Shown here: positions 27,445 to 36,151 of the stretch, piece after piece
Layout of the letters: each line of letters starts with the position of its first letter
How positions within the stretch are numbered: the stretch's first letter is position 1
From: Thalassobius sp. Cn5-15
GTDB taxonomy: Bacteria; Pseudomonadota; Alphaproteobacteria; Rhodobacterales; Rhodobacteraceae
Length of the DNA stretch: 52,575 nt
Direction: 5' to 3'
NCBI RefSeq assembly: GCF_022347685.1
Contig: NZ_JAKRGF010000012.1
Location: forward strand, 1-52,575
Position numbers and translations under genes: made by a program
Notes under the pieces: generated by a model
The model's input: only the letters and a program-made list of their open reading frames with translations
Databases searched by the model: none
What the model was told of the DNA's origin: nothing

Positions 27445-28386
27445 TTACGGTAACAGTTGTAGCCAAGCCCAGACTGTTAGGATACTGGCCGCCGTCCCGA
27501 TCAGGACAGACGATGCGGCAACCTTCTGCCCGACCCCATAGATTGAGGCAAAGAGGTAGGTGTTGATGCCCGGTGCCATCGCCGCCGTCACCACGGCTGA
27601 ACGAAGCGCCGCATCGCTCAGTCCCAGCACAGTGCCCAGGGTGATCACCAGCGCAGGATGTACGATCAGCGACATAGCCAAGACATAGCCCATCAGCCGC
27701 AGATCCCCGTCCAGCCTATAGCGTACCAACACACCGCCCAACCCGAACAGCGCCGCAGGCAGGGCGGTTCGCGCGATTAGATCCAGCGCTACCTGCGCTG
27801 GTTCCGGCATCACCAATCCGGTGAGATTTACGATGAACCCCAGCGCCAGCGCCACCACCAGCGCGTTTCTGAACATTGCGTTGCCGATGTTCAGGGCAGT
27901 ACGCCCCATGCCCTGACCGCCGCCATTGGCACGTCCGCGCACCACTTCCATCACTGTGATACCTAGGAAATAGCAAAACGGCGCGTGGATCGACACGATG
28001 GCGAAATTCGACGCCAGCGCTTCCATTCCATAGGCGCGTTCGGTAATGGCCAGTCCCAGAAGGACCGAGTTCGAGAACAGTCCGATAAAGCCGATTGCAA
28101 CGCTGTCCATCGCATTACGCTTGAACAGGAACCGTGTGCCCAGCATCGCAAGGGCAAAGCTGGTGCCAGCGCCAACGTAGAAAGAGGTGAGAAGTCGCCA
28201 GTCAAAGCTCTGGCTCAGATCCAGACGGGCGATTGCGGTGAACAACAGACAGGGGATGGCAAAGTTCTGGGTGTACTTCATCAAGCCGTCGATCTGTTCA
28301 CGGCTCATATAGCCGCTACGGGTGCCCCCGTAGCCCACCCCGATCACGAGGAAGACCGGCAGGATGATGTTGAACAGATCTTGCAT
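27445..28386 (-). CDS. AEC-family (auxin efflux carrier-type) transporter
   Basis: Polytopic membrane protein of 313 residues with about ten hydrophobic segments and the AEC/PIN-like halves: IILPVFLVIGVGYGGTRSGY at the N-terminus, FAIPCLLFTAIARLDL, then LPAALFGLGGVLVRYRL and MAPGINTYLFASIYGVG. Bacterial members are secondary carriers, some for malate/malonate, many with unknown substrate. No neighbour suggests a substrate: it converges on znuB and lies 50 nt downstream of the MBL hydrolase gene, so it may be co-transcribed with the housekeeping run. Confidence 0.88.
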   Translation of the reverse strand: MQDLFNIILPVFLVIGVGYGGTRSGYMSREQIDGLMKYTQNFAIPCLLFTAIARLDLSQSFDWRLLTSFYVGAGTSFALAMLGTRFLFKRNAMDSVAIGFIGLFSNSVLLGLAITERAYGMEALASNFAIVSIHAPFCYFLGITVMEVVRGRANGGGQGMGRTALNIGNAMFRNALVVALALGFIVNLTGLVMPEPAQVALDLIARTALPAALFGLGGVLVRYRLDGDLRLMGYVLAMSLIVHPALVITLGTVLGLSDAALRSAVVTAAMAPGINTYLFASIYGVGQKVAASSVLIGTAASILTVWAWLQLLP

Positions 28387-28436
28387 GGCTCAGGGGCTTT
28401 TCATGTTTGGCCCTCGCGCGGGCGGTGCCGCCGGTG

Positions 28437-29234
28437 TTAATCAGCTAATGTGATGATCATGCCGTCATAGGCGGCGTTGATGTGTTCGGGTGTCTCTGCC
28501 TCTACAGTGGCGTAGTCCAGATCCACATGCATGTTGGTCAAGATGCCGCGCCTGGGCTGCATACGTTCAAACCATTCCAACGCTGCATCATAGTGCAGGT
28601 GGGTCGGGTGCGGCGTGCGGCGTAGGGCGTCCAGAACCCAGACATCCAGATCCTTAAGGTGATGCACCACAGTCTCATCAATCTTGGCCACATCAGGCAG
28701 GTATGCCAGCCCACCGATACGGAACCCCAGCGCGTCAATGCTGCCGTGATTGACCGAAAACGGCGTGAAAGTGATTGGACCACCGTCGCCTTCAATCACC
28801 ACATCACCATCGATGGTGTGCATGTCGAGGATCGGGGGGTAAGAGCTTCCTTCGGGTTGCACGAAGGCGTAGCCGAAACGGTCAAACAGGTTCTTCTGCG
28901 TTGGTGCATCGGCCCAGACGGGCAGGCGCGCACGCATGTTGAACACCACCATGCGTAGATCATCCAGACCATGCACGTGATCGGCATGGGCATGGGTCCA
29001 CAGCACGGCGTCCAATTCACCGATGCCCGCATCCAGCAGCTGTTGGCGCATATCGGGCGTCGTGTCGATCAGCACGCGGGTTATGCCGTCGTCGGTCACG
29101 CGTTCCACCAGCATCGAACAGCGACGGCGGGTGTTTTTGGGGTTTTCGGGGTCACAATCCCCCCAGATGCCGCCCAGTCGCGGTACTCCGCCCGACGATC
29201 CACAGCCAAGTATGGTGAAGCGCAACTGAGCCAT
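28437..29234 (-). CDS. MBL-fold metal-dependent hydrolase (PhnP-like)
   Basis: Metallo-beta-lactamase-fold hydrolase of 265 residues. The metal-binding motif is THAHADHVHGLDD (HxHxDH); other family points are LGCGSSGGVPRLGG at the N-terminus, a histidine in NHGS and TNMHVDLDY near the C-terminus. A cysteine-containing loop (RRRCSMLV) after the first strand resembles PhnP-type phosphodiesterases and RNase Z-like members. The reaction is not fixed by sequence; a cyclic nucleotide or phosphodiester substrate is likely. The start overlaps the tatD stop by 1 nt, so it is part of the holB-tatD-MBL run. Confidence 0.88.
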   Translation of the reverse strand: MAQLRFTILGCGSSGGVPRLGGIWGDCDPENPKNTRRRCSMLVERVTDDGITRVLIDTTPDMRQQLLDAGIGELDAVLWTHAHADHVHGLDDLRMVVFNMRARLPVWADAPTQKNLFDRFGYAFVQPEGSSYPPILDMHTIDGDVVIEGDGGPITFTPFSVNHGSIDALGFRIGGLAYLPDVAKIDETVVHHLKDLDVWVLDALRRTPHPTHLHYDAALEWFERMQPRRGILTNMHVDLDYATVEAETPEHINAAYDGMIITLAD

Positions 29235-30040
29235 CAGGCGGCTACCTCATAGGCTGCGGCTTTCCAGAACAGCCGGTTGAAGTTTTCCTGCGTGCGTGCA
29301 GCGAAATCGGCGTAAGCCATGCCAAACACCTCGGCCCCCAGCTGCGCGGTATGGATACTATAGCCCGGTTCATTGCGTTTGCCGCGGAAGGGTTTTGGTG
29401 CCAGATAGGGACTATCCGTTTCCACCAGAATGCGGTCCACAGGCGCGGCTGCGAAGATGTCGCGCACGTCCTGCGATTTGGGGAAGGTGGCGATGCCGGA
29501 CATCGACAGGTAGAACCCCAGATCCAGTACGGATTTCGCCAGCTCAGGGCCCGAGCAATAGCAGTGCATCACGCAGGAATAGGCACCGTTGCGGTATTCC
29601 GAGGATAGAATATCTGCCATGTCCTCATCTGCTGCGCGGGCATGGATGATCAGCGGTAGCTTGGTCTGGCGTGCGGCCTCGATATGTACAAGCAGACTCT
29701 CTTTTTGAATCTCTGCGCTGTCGGCGGTGTAGTGGTAGTCCAGACCACTTTCACCAATGCCGACGAATTTCGGATGTGCGGCCAGTTTGACCAGTTCCTC
29801 GACCGTGACCAATGGTACTTCTGCGGCGGACATCGGGTGGGTGCCTGCGGCGTAGAACACCGGTTCATAGGCCTCTGCGATGGCGCGCACGCGCGGCTCG
29901 GCCTCCAGTTTGGTGCAGATGGTGACCATGCGGGTCACGCCCGCCTCAACCGCGCGGGCAACGATCAGGTCGCGCTCTTCGTCGAAGTCGGGAAAGTCGA
30001 GATGACAGTGGCTGTCGGTGATCTGGATGGTCTGGGTCAT
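29234..30040 (-). CDS. TatD-family metal-dependent deoxyribonuclease
   Basis: Hydrolase of 268 residues with the TatD TIM-barrel motifs: DSHCHLD (metal-binding HxH) at the N-terminus, GESGLDYHY, LIIHARAAD, MHCYCSG and VETDSPYLAPKPFRG. By family knowledge these are Mg2+-dependent 3'-5' exonucleases that process DNA, some active in oxidative-damage repair or fragment turnover. It sits between holB and the MBL hydrolase gene, overlapping the latter by 1 nt. Of the TatD paralogues it is most like YcfH, the one usually found next to holB. Confidence 0.92.
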   Translation of the reverse strand: MTQTIQITDSHCHLDFPDFDEERDLIVARAVEAGVTRMVTICTKLEAEPRVRAIAEAYEPVFYAAGTHPMSAAEVPLVTVEELVKLAAHPKFVGIGESGLDYHYTADSAEIQKESLLVHIEAARQTKLPLIIHARAADEDMADILSSEYRNGAYSCVMHCYCSGPELAKSVLDLGFYLSMSGIATFPKSQDVRDIFAAAPVDRILVETDSPYLAPKPFRGKRNEPGYSIHTAQLGAEVFGMAYADFAARTQENFNRLFWKAAAYEVAA

Positions 30041-30074
30041 TTATCGTCTCTGCCTGTCGCCTGAAACTGTGCCC

Positions 30075-31196
30075 TTAGGCGGATGCGGTTTTTTGTATCT
30101 TAAAAATCGTATCTAGGATGAGCGCGGCAGGGTCAAGATTGACAGACCGGCCATGTCTGCTGCGCGCGCCGACCTCTTGCGCCAGCTCGGCCCATGCGCG
30201 GGCCTTCGCAGGGTGAGGGCATAGGCGGGCGATCAGTTCTGCCTCGCCCCGCGCTACCTCGACCGTCGGCGGCATGCCGAGGGCGCCGAAACGGGCCAGC
30301 CGTGACAGCAGCAGGTCATTGAGAGCAAACAACAGGTCCAGCTTGGCTTCTGCGCCACGGGCGGTGGCGCTTTCGGCCAGTTGCAATGCGCGACCACGGT
30401 CCAGACGGGGCAGGGTTGCGTAGAGATCCACCAGCGATTGATAAATGCCAAGGCCGTTGAGGCTGGTCAGGCGGATCGCCTCACCGACCGATCCGGCGGA
30501 CAGTTCGGCCAGTGCGGCGGGCTGTTCCATTTCATGCACATCTGCCTGCGACAGGGCCCGTTCCATCGCTTCTTGGTTCAGCGGGGCCAGCCGTAATTCG
30601 CGACAGCGCGATCGGATCGTCGGCAGCAGGCGCGACGGCTGGTGGCAGATCAGCAGCATGGTTGTGTTTGCGGGGGGTTCCTCCAGCACCTTCAACAGCG
30701 CATTGGCGGCGGAGACGTTCATTTCATCCGCTGCATCCACAATGACCACGCGCCGCCCGCCATCTGCGGCCGACAGCGCGAAGAAGTTTTTTAGCTTGCG
30801 CACCTCGCCGACGAGGATTTCGGCGGCCAGCTTGTCGCCTTTGTCATTCGGACCACGGCGCAACAGAAAAAGGCCCGGTTCCGACATCGCCTGAATGCGG
30901 GCGTTCACGGGGTGGTCTTCGGGACTTGCAAGGTTGGTTGGCTTTTCCGGTGCCCCAAACAGGCCCGCGCCCTGATCTATGGGCTGGGTCAGCAGAAACC
31001 GTGCGATTTGCCAGGCCAGCGTGGCCTTGCCGATGCCCTTGGGACCGGTGATCAGCCAGCCGTGGTGCAGGCGGCCGGAATTGAAAGCCTGCAGAAATTC
31101 GGTCTGCGCAGCGTCTTGTCCATACAGGTGATGGGTTTCACGCGGATGCGGCGCGCCCTCTACGCGGTCAGGATCTGGCAGGTTCACCTCGGCCAC
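30075..31196 (-). CDS. holB: DNA polymerase III subunit delta-prime
   Basis: AAA+ clamp-loader subunit, 373 residues. The N-terminus carries LYGQDAAQTEFLQAFNSGRL, a Walker-A-like GPKGIGKAT and then RRVVIVDAADEMNVSAANAL, KVLEEPPANTTMLLI and the sensor-type LLPTIRSRCRELRLAPL, the sequence block shared by HolB and DnaX. It begins with GTG, 3 nt after the tmk stop, so tmk-holB are co-transcribed as in many proteobacteria. It helps open and load the sliding clamp at the replication fork. Confidence 0.94.
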   Translation of the reverse strand: MAEVNLPDPDRVEGAPHPRETHHLYGQDAAQTEFLQAFNSGRLHHGWLITGPKGIGKATLAWQIARFLLTQPIDQGAGLFGAPEKPTNLASPEDHPVNARIQAMSEPGLFLLRRGPNDKGDKLAAEILVGEVRKLKNFFALSAADGGRRVVIVDAADEMNVSAANALLKVLEEPPANTTMLLICHQPSRLLPTIRSRCRELRLAPLNQEAMERALSQADVHEMEQPAALAELSAGSVGEAIRLTSLNGLGIYQSLVDLYATLPRLDRGRALQLAESATARGAEAKLDLLFALNDLLLSRLARFGALGMPPTVEVARGEAELIARLCPHPAKARAWAELAQEVGARSRHGRSVNLDPAALILDTIFKIQKTASA

Positions 31197-31199
31197 GTA

Positions 31200-31853
31200 T
31201 CACGCCTCTGCCAATTTGGTGTTTACAGCCGCCAGAATGTCGGCAGCAACGCCGTCCATTTCCTGCGCGCCGTTGATGATGCGGAACCGGTCCGTGAATT
31301 CATCAGCCAGGGCCAGAAAACCCGCCCGCATCTGCCGCTGCAGATCCGCGCCAAAGCTTTCAAAGCGTTCCTCCACCCCCTGACGGGACAGGGCGCGGGA
31401 CAGGCCCACCTCCGGATCCATGTCGATGAGGATGGTCAGATCCGGTTCGCGCCCGATCATCAGGTCATGCAGTTGATCAACCGTGCCCCGCAGGTCCCCA
31501 CGGCTGAGGCCCTGATACATCCGTGTGCTGTCGGCAAATCGGTCGCAGATTACCACCTTGCCAGCGGCCAGCGCAGGCAGGATGGTGCGTTCCAGATGAT
31601 CGCGACGGGCTGCTGTGAACAACAGGATCTCTGTCTCTGCCGACCAGCGGTCAGCGTCGCCCTGCAGCACAAGTGCGCGGATTTCCTCTGCCCCCGGCGA
31701 TCCGCCCGGTTCACGGGTCAGCACCACCTCACGCCCCTGCGTTTCCAGTGCGGCGACAAGGCGGAGGCATTGGGTCGATTTCCCCGATCCGTCGATGCCT
31801 TCAAAACTGATGAACATGCCTTTTGGGGCGCTGTTTGATGTGGTGGTGGTCAC
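31200..31853 (-). CDS. tmk: Thymidylate kinase
   Basis: Makes dTDP from dTMP and ATP. 217 residues with the P-loop FEGIDGSGKSTQ, the dTMP-binding LTREPGG, the DR-type VICDRFADSTRMYQG and the final Asp-rich LTILIDMDPEVGLSRA. The GTG at 31853 overlaps the dacC stop by 4 nt (GTGA), a strong sign of coupled translation and of this start; an ATG 12 codons in (MFISFEG) is the alternative. Confidence 0.95.
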   Translation of the reverse strand: MTTTTSNSAPKGMFISFEGIDGSGKSTQCLRLVAALETQGREVVLTREPGGSPGAEEIRALVLQGDADRWSAETEILLFTAARRDHLERTILPALAAGKVVICDRFADSTRMYQGLSRGDLRGTVDQLHDLMIGREPDLTILIDMDPEVGLSRALSRQGVEERFESFGADLQRQMRAGFLALADEFTDRFRIINGAQEMDGVAADILAAVNTKLAEA

Positions 31854-33019
31854 GATGCCCCCTCAGGGCCTTGTTCCAGACGCCGCAGCAGGGTGGTTGC
31901 GGCTGTGGTGACGCGGGTCAGGAAACCACCTGCGGCCACAGCGCGATCTGCCACCAGCGGGAAGGAAAGCGGTTCCAACCCTTCAGGGGTGATGATCAGT
32001 TGCGCCAACTCTTGACCTTCGGCAATCGGGGCTTCGATCGGGCCTTGATACACCACCTCGGCGGCAACCTTTTCACTGTCGAGCGCGGGTAAGAGGGCAG
32101 AGACATCCGCCGCAGGTGTCAGTCCGACGCTGGGCGCATCGCCCATCCAGACATCGGCGTTCATGATCACCTCCCCCTGTTTGACCACATCACGCAGCAC
32201 AAACTGGCGGAAGGACCAGTTGACGATGGTTTCCGCCTCTTTGGCGCGTGCCCTGGCGGTTTCCAGACCGGAGATGACAAAAACCACCCGGCGGTCGCCC
32301 TGTAGGGAAGAACCAACAAGGCCATAACCTGCCTCTTGGGTGTGGCCTGTTTTCAGCCCATCGGCACCAATACCCAGACCCAACAGCGGGTTACGGTTGC
32401 GAGTGTTTTGCGGCGCGCGGCCGTCGAAGGCAAATTCGCGTTCGGCAAACAGCGGGTAATATTGTGGGAAATCCTCGATCAAGCGGGTGCCCAGAAGAGC
32501 CAGATCGCGCATCGACATGCGGTGACCAACAGCGGGCCAGCCGTTGGAATTGGCGAAGGTCGAATTGGTCATGCCCATTTTCTGCGCCCGCTGGGTCATA
32601 TAGCGGGCAAAGCCTGCTTCGGTCCCGTCGGGGCTCAGCGCCTCGGCAATCACGGCGCAGGCGTCGTTGCCAGAGAGGACAATGATCCCTCGGATCAGAT
32701 CCTCCACTCGCACGCGGTCGGTGGTGTCCAGAAACATGGTGGAACCGCCATAGTTCATCGCGTGCTCAGAGACCGGTAGCTTTTCATCCAGATTGAGACG
32801 TCCGTCGCGCAGCGCTTCGAAGGCGATATAGAGCGTCATTAGTTTGGACATCGATGCCGGCGGTAGCGGCACGTCGGCGTTTTTGTTCAGTAGAACTGTC
32901 CCGGTTTTGAGATCCACCACATAGGCGGATTTGGCCTGTGTATCAAACGCATGGGCGCCGGTCGCCATGAGCGCGGCGGCCAGAACACCGGTTGCGGATT
33001 TACGTAGCAGGGGGATCAT
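31850..33019 (-). CDS. dacC: D-alanyl-D-alanine carboxypeptidase (penicillin-binding protein 5/6 type)
   Basis: Periplasmic peptidase that trims the terminal D-Ala of peptidoglycan stem peptides, 389 residues. A signal peptide (VLAAALMATGAHA) is followed by the three active-site motifs: SxxK in PPASMSKLM, SxN in VLSGNDACAV and KTG in DGLKTGHTQEAG. A C-terminal beta domain and a short amphipathic end, as in PBP5/6, probably hold it to the membrane. The ATG at 33019 has GGAGG 7 nt upstream. It follows the SPOR lipoprotein gene, a frequent alphaproteobacterial pairing of two cell-wall functions. The symbol is by family; dacA or dacF would also be used. Confidence 0.92.
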   Translation of the reverse strand: MIPLLRKSATGVLAAALMATGAHAFDTQAKSAYVVDLKTGTVLLNKNADVPLPPASMSKLMTLYIAFEALRDGRLNLDEKLPVSEHAMNYGGSTMFLDTTDRVRVEDLIRGIIVLSGNDACAVIAEALSPDGTEAGFARYMTQRAQKMGMTNSTFANSNGWPAVGHRMSMRDLALLGTRLIEDFPQYYPLFAEREFAFDGRAPQNTRNRNPLLGLGIGADGLKTGHTQEAGYGLVGSSLQGDRRVVFVISGLETARARAKEAETIVNWSFRQFVLRDVVKQGEVIMNADVWMGDAPSVGLTPAADVSALLPALDSEKVAAEVVYQGPIEAPIAEGQELAQLIITPEGLEPLSFPLVADRAVAAGGFLTRVTTAATTLLRRLEQGPEGAS

Positions 33020-33070
33020 GGATCAACCTCCGTTAATCAGGATGCGAGTGGCAGCCAAGCCCCGAAGGGA

Positions 33071-33958
33071 TCAGTTGCGCACCGCGTATGCGTCGGTGAA
33101 ACCTTTGGCCTTGATCTTATCCAGCAGGCTGCTGCGCTGGGCACTGGATTGGGCGGGACCGACCAGAACACGCCAGTAGGTTTTGCCCTTCAGACTGGCC
33201 TCTTTGACCAGCGACGGCATGCCAGCCGCTTCCATCTGGTTGGCGGCCTTTTCAGCGTTCGCTTTAACCGAGAAGATGCCAAGCTGTAGGAACGGTTTCT
33301 CCAGGCTGGACGTTTTCGGTTTCGGCGCAGGTTTCACGGCCGGTTTCGGTGCGGCAACGGCCGCAGGTTTGGCGGCAGCTGCGTTGTCAATCGCAGCCGC
33401 AGCCGAGGCGATCGGATCGAGTGCGGTTTCTTCAATCGGTTTGGCGGCAGCCGCCACCTGATCTGCGGGCGGGGTGACAGGTGCCTCTGTCGGCACTTCT
33501 TCGCGGCGCAGGGCGGTGACGTTTAATTGCACTGGCTGACCGGCCAGCATCGACAGCGCTGCGGCGGCATCGGATGAGGTCTGGAAACGCGGCCCTGGAT
33601 TGGCGCGTTCACGGCGGAACAGGGCGCCGATGACGAATTTACCGTTTGCTTCATTGCGGATGATCACCCGCTCAGGCTCGCTGACATCGGGATGAGCGAC
33701 CCAGACCCCGCCCAGCGACGGGCGACCGTCCCAAAGGCCTGCTTCGGTCTGCTGGAACACATCCGGCGCCTCGATGTCGCGTTCAACAAGGGTGACCGTG
33801 TCCGCCGCCTCTTCGCGCGGCGCTGAAGGAAAGAGGGACCCGTTTGCACCTTCTTCGCAGGCGCTAAGGGTAAATGCAGCGCCCAAAACAATCAGTCCAG
33901 CTGCGCTGCGGGCTTTGACGCGGGCCAAGGGGCTGCGCCGTGCTGTTTTGTCGATCAT
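33071..33958 (-). CDS. SPOR-domain lipoprotein
   Basis: Envelope protein of 295 residues from the ATG at 33958. The N-terminus is a lipoprotein signal: basic residues, a hydrophobic stretch (AAGLIVLGAAFTL) and lipobox LSAC. A middle region (about 60-150) with GGVWVAHPDVSEPERVIIRN and GKFVIGALFRRER resembles the barrel domain of RlpA-like proteins. An Ala/Pro/Lys linker then leads to a C-terminal SPOR domain (FLQLGIFSVKANAEKAANQM, TYWRVLVGPAQS). SPOR domains bind denuded septal glycan, so a role in cell division or wall remodelling with the downstream carboxypeptidase is likely. A longer reading to 34090 lacks a signal and is unlikely. Confidence 0.88.
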   Translation of the reverse strand: MIDKTARRSPLARVKARSAAGLIVLGAAFTLSACEEGANGSLFPSAPREEAADTVTLVERDIEAPDVFQQTEAGLWDGRPSLGGVWVAHPDVSEPERVIIRNEANGKFVIGALFRRERANPGPRFQTSSDAAAALSMLAGQPVQLNVTALRREEVPTEAPVTPPADQVAAAAKPIEETALDPIASAAAAIDNAAAAKPAAVAAPKPAVKPAPKPKTSSLEKPFLQLGIFSVKANAEKAANQMEAAGMPSLVKEASLKGKTYWRVLVGPAQSSAQRSSLLDKIKAKGFTDAYAVRN

Positions 33959-34280
33959 GTCTCTTGCCTCTGTCCTTCGCTCAATCCGCTGCGTCGGTTT
34001 AGACCGATCTGTCCTGCCTGCTGAGCGGCCACATATGGCGAACCTTAGCCGCATGTTAGTGTCAAGAAAACCCACAAGCCCGCGACCCAAGCGACAATCG
34101 GCAATTTTCCCCGCATGTTGGCCGGTTTGGGTGCTACGTCATGTACGGCAACGATACGATTTTGATGCATTGAGAGAGGTCGATGCGCGTTGTCAGCGTC
34201 ACAGTTTGTTAATGTGACCGTATTTAGTGTGGAAATCAGTCTTTCAGAATCAATTCGTTATCGTTAAGTCCGTCTGCGTC

Positions 34281-34370
34281 GGAGGAGTGGCAGAGTGGTT
34301 GAATGCACCGGTCTTGAAAACCGACGTAGGTGAAAGTCTACCGTGGGTTCGAATCCCACCTCCTCCGCCA
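34281..34370 (+). tRNA. tRNA-Ser (anticodon UGA)
   Basis: A complete 90-nt class II tRNA: acceptor arms GGAGGAG / CTCCTCC, a D-arm with GCAGAGTGGTTGAATGC, an anticodon stem-loop CGGTCTTGAAAACCG with TGA at the centre, a long variable arm (about 34325-34342), the T-arm GTGGGTTCGAATCCCAC and an encoded CCA. It reads UCA codons and, by wobble, other UCN. Its 3' end marks the left edge of the genomic island and is read antisense by the recombinase tail. Confidence 0.96.
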
Positions 34371-34534
34371 CTTACGAACAAAAGTGGGAACTGTGGAAGC
34401 GATCGCTTCGCCGCTCACTATGGCTCGCTCTAATTGTGACCTGCGACCCAAAATCGTAATCTGATCAACACCTACTTTGATCTCGTCAATGATCGCCCGA
34501 AGGAATCCCGCTTTCCTGCTATTGATGGCTCCGC
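34338..34534 (-). pseudogene. Displaced C-terminal tail of the adjacent serine recombinase
   Basis: In a different frame from the recombinase at 34519-35940, the minus strand encodes the kind of ending seen in its relatives: GAINSRKAGFLRAIIDEIKV, DQITILGRR, then FVRKWRRRWDSNPR and a stop. The last eleven codons lie antisense within the 3' half of tRNA-Ser. A change of one base in the neighbourhood of 34530-34550 would join this tail to the upstream protein. Family knowledge: large serine recombinases of alphaproteobacterial islands often end in FVRKWRAR-like residues that run into a tRNA. Confidence 0.7.
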
Positions 34535-35940
34535 AAGGGCCTCTGGATCCCGGAAACAAACGCTGAGACCTTTTGGTGGCTGACGCGAGCTTCAGGTGCG
34601 AGTTCAGCGGCAACCTGATCCCGTTCTTTTTGGGCGCGCAGGTGATGTTCCTTCGCTGACAGGAATCTTTGCTTGAAGTCTTCTTCAGCAAGGTCCACCA
34701 GCCCGTGCTGGATCATGTCGTACAAGGCGTCGAGGCTCTTCTTGGCCGCTTGCACTTCGGCGTCACGAGTTGCCAGCCGCTCCGCTTGATCCTCTTCGGC
34801 TTTCTCTTGGCGTGTGCGCAATGGGTCGAGAAGTGCATTCGCTTTCTCGGAAGTAAGCAGATCTTCTCGAACATGCTGAAGAACCAGTTCGTCAAGTGCG
34901 CCCATGGGTACACGGTGAGCTTGGCAACCTGACTTGCCCGTACGCATATGATTGGAACAGGAGTAGTAGCGATAGCGACCACCCTTTCCTGTTTGCGTGG
35001 TCATCCCATTGCCGCAATGCGGACCCGTTAGGAGGACATCGCCGGTCACGACTCTCGGCGGGGTCTTCTTTGGATTCCTGGCTTCAAGGAAGTCGCGCAA
35101 CTGCAGGAATTCATCTTCGGATACGATGGTCGGCACCCGCAACGGGATTTCCACACCTCCATTTTCACCGCTGCGGAATGTAAACTCGCCAGTATATGTC
35201 CGATCGGTAAGGTGACGATGAACACCGCTCACGCCCCATTTATTGCCTCTTCTCGTGCGATACCCTCTCTCATTGAGCCAGCATGCGATTGCCTTGATGC
35301 CCATGGGGCCGGAGGACCCGTCACCCTTGAGAGCAAGATCGAACATGCGACGCACCACGCTTGCATCGCGTTCATCAATCACCAAACCTTTTTTCCGGGT
35401 CTTTCCGCGCCGTTCTACTTCCACGATTTTGTACCCGAAGGGCGTGTTGCCGCCGTTCCAGAAACCTTGCAGGGCGTTTTCGTGGAGGCTTCGCCTGACA
35501 TGTTTTGCTGTCTCCAGTGATTGATATTCATCGAAAATAGCCAGAATGCGCCGCATCAAATTGCCTTCAGGGCTTTCATCGGTTTGCTGAGTCAGGCTGA
35601 CCACACGCACACCGCGCTTGGCCAACGATCTGATGTAGAGTTCGCCGACGACCTGATCCCGGAAAAAACGGCTGTAGGAGTGGACGACAATAAGTTCACA
35701 CTCAAGTCCGCCATAAAGGATGGCATCGACCATGGCTTGAAAGCCTGGCCGCTTGTCGGTTGTGCCACTCTTGGCGTCTTTGAACTCACCGACGATGCTG
35801 TAAGCGCTATGCTTGCAATATGCCTTGAGCTGTTTGCGTTGATCTGGAATGGAAAGATCTTTTTGGGCCTGCTTGCCTGTCGAAACTCTCAGATAAATTA
35901 CGGCGCGGCTGCCTGGTGAGGCGACAAACTGCTTTTGCAC
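34519..35940 (-). CDS. Large serine recombinase, probably frame-shifted near its end
   Basis: Site-specific recombinase, the probable integrase of the island. The resolvase catalytic domain (VIYLRVSTGKQ with nucleophile Ser; SYSRFFRDQVVGELY) is followed by the recombinase domain (NGGNTPFGYKIVEVERRGKT) and a zinc-ribbon region (RYRYYSCSNHMRTGKSGCQ), then a coiled coil. Two defects appear. The first ribbon cysteine pair reads GPHCG where the second island recombinase has CGHCG, so one cysteine is lost. The last 60 or so residues are out of frame, leaving an odd end (SGIQRPLRSHQ). The GTG at 35940 has GGAAGGG 7 nt upstream; TTG codons near 36003 are less likely. It may be inactive. It points toward the tRNA, as integrases beside an attachment site usually do. 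Confidence 0.85.
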   Translation of the reverse strand: MQKQFVASPGSRAVIYLRVSTGKQAQKDLSIPDQRKQLKAYCKHSAYSIVGEFKDAKSGTTDKRPGFQAMVDAILYGGLECELIVVHSYSRFFRDQVVGELYIRSLAKRGVRVVSLTQQTDESPEGNLMRRILAIFDEYQSLETAKHVRRSLHENALQGFWNGGNTPFGYKIVEVERRGKTRKKGLVIDERDASVVRRMFDLALKGDGSSGPMGIKAIACWLNERGYRTRRGNKWGVSGVHRHLTDRTYTGEFTFRSGENGGVEIPLRVPTIVSEDEFLQLRDFLEARNPKKTPPRVVTGDVLLTGPHCGNGMTTQTGKGGRYRYYSCSNHMRTGKSGCQAHRVPMGALDELVLQHVREDLLTSEKANALLDPLRTRQEKAEEDQAERLATRDAEVQAAKKSLDALYDMIQHGLVDLAEEDFKQRFLSAKEHHLRAQKERDQVAAELAPEARVSHQKVSAFVSGIQRPLRSHQ

Positions 35941-36075
35941 GGCAATACCCTTCCATGGAATCGCGTTCGAGGCGAAAAATGTGTGCTGGATCGGCTCCAA
36001 CAATAGCCAGTGTAAGAATCAAGGTTCAAGCGAATGTTCGCGTTTGTTCCTGTTGAGCCCTTAGCGCTGGATGCA

Positions 36076-36113
36076 TTTTCTTGGTGCATTTCAATTTGAA
36101 CGCACCAAGAAAA
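36076..36113. repeat. Perfect 12-bp inverted repeat between the recombinase genes
   Basis: TTTTCTTGGTGC and GCACCAAGAAAA are separated by 14 nt, and the spacer holds its own palindrome TTCAATTTGAA. The nested symmetry suits a dimer-binding operator or a recombination crossover site. The AT-rich outer arms could also let it act as a bidirectional terminator. Confidence 0.75.
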
Positions 36114-36131
36114 AGCTCCAGGCTCAGTGCT

Positions 36132-36151
36132 CCAACGCGCGCGTGCGTTGG
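36132..36151. repeat. Second inverted repeat between the recombinase genes
   Basis: CCAACGC and GCGTTGG are separated by GCGCGT, an almost continuous 20-bp palindrome 18 nt from the first repeat. Its position in the divergent control region suggests a protein-binding site. Confidence 0.6.

Noticed and set aside
30912-31838. A 308-codon plus-strand frame across holB and tmk
   Set aside because: It covers two unrelated, clearly recognised genes and shows no domain of its own.
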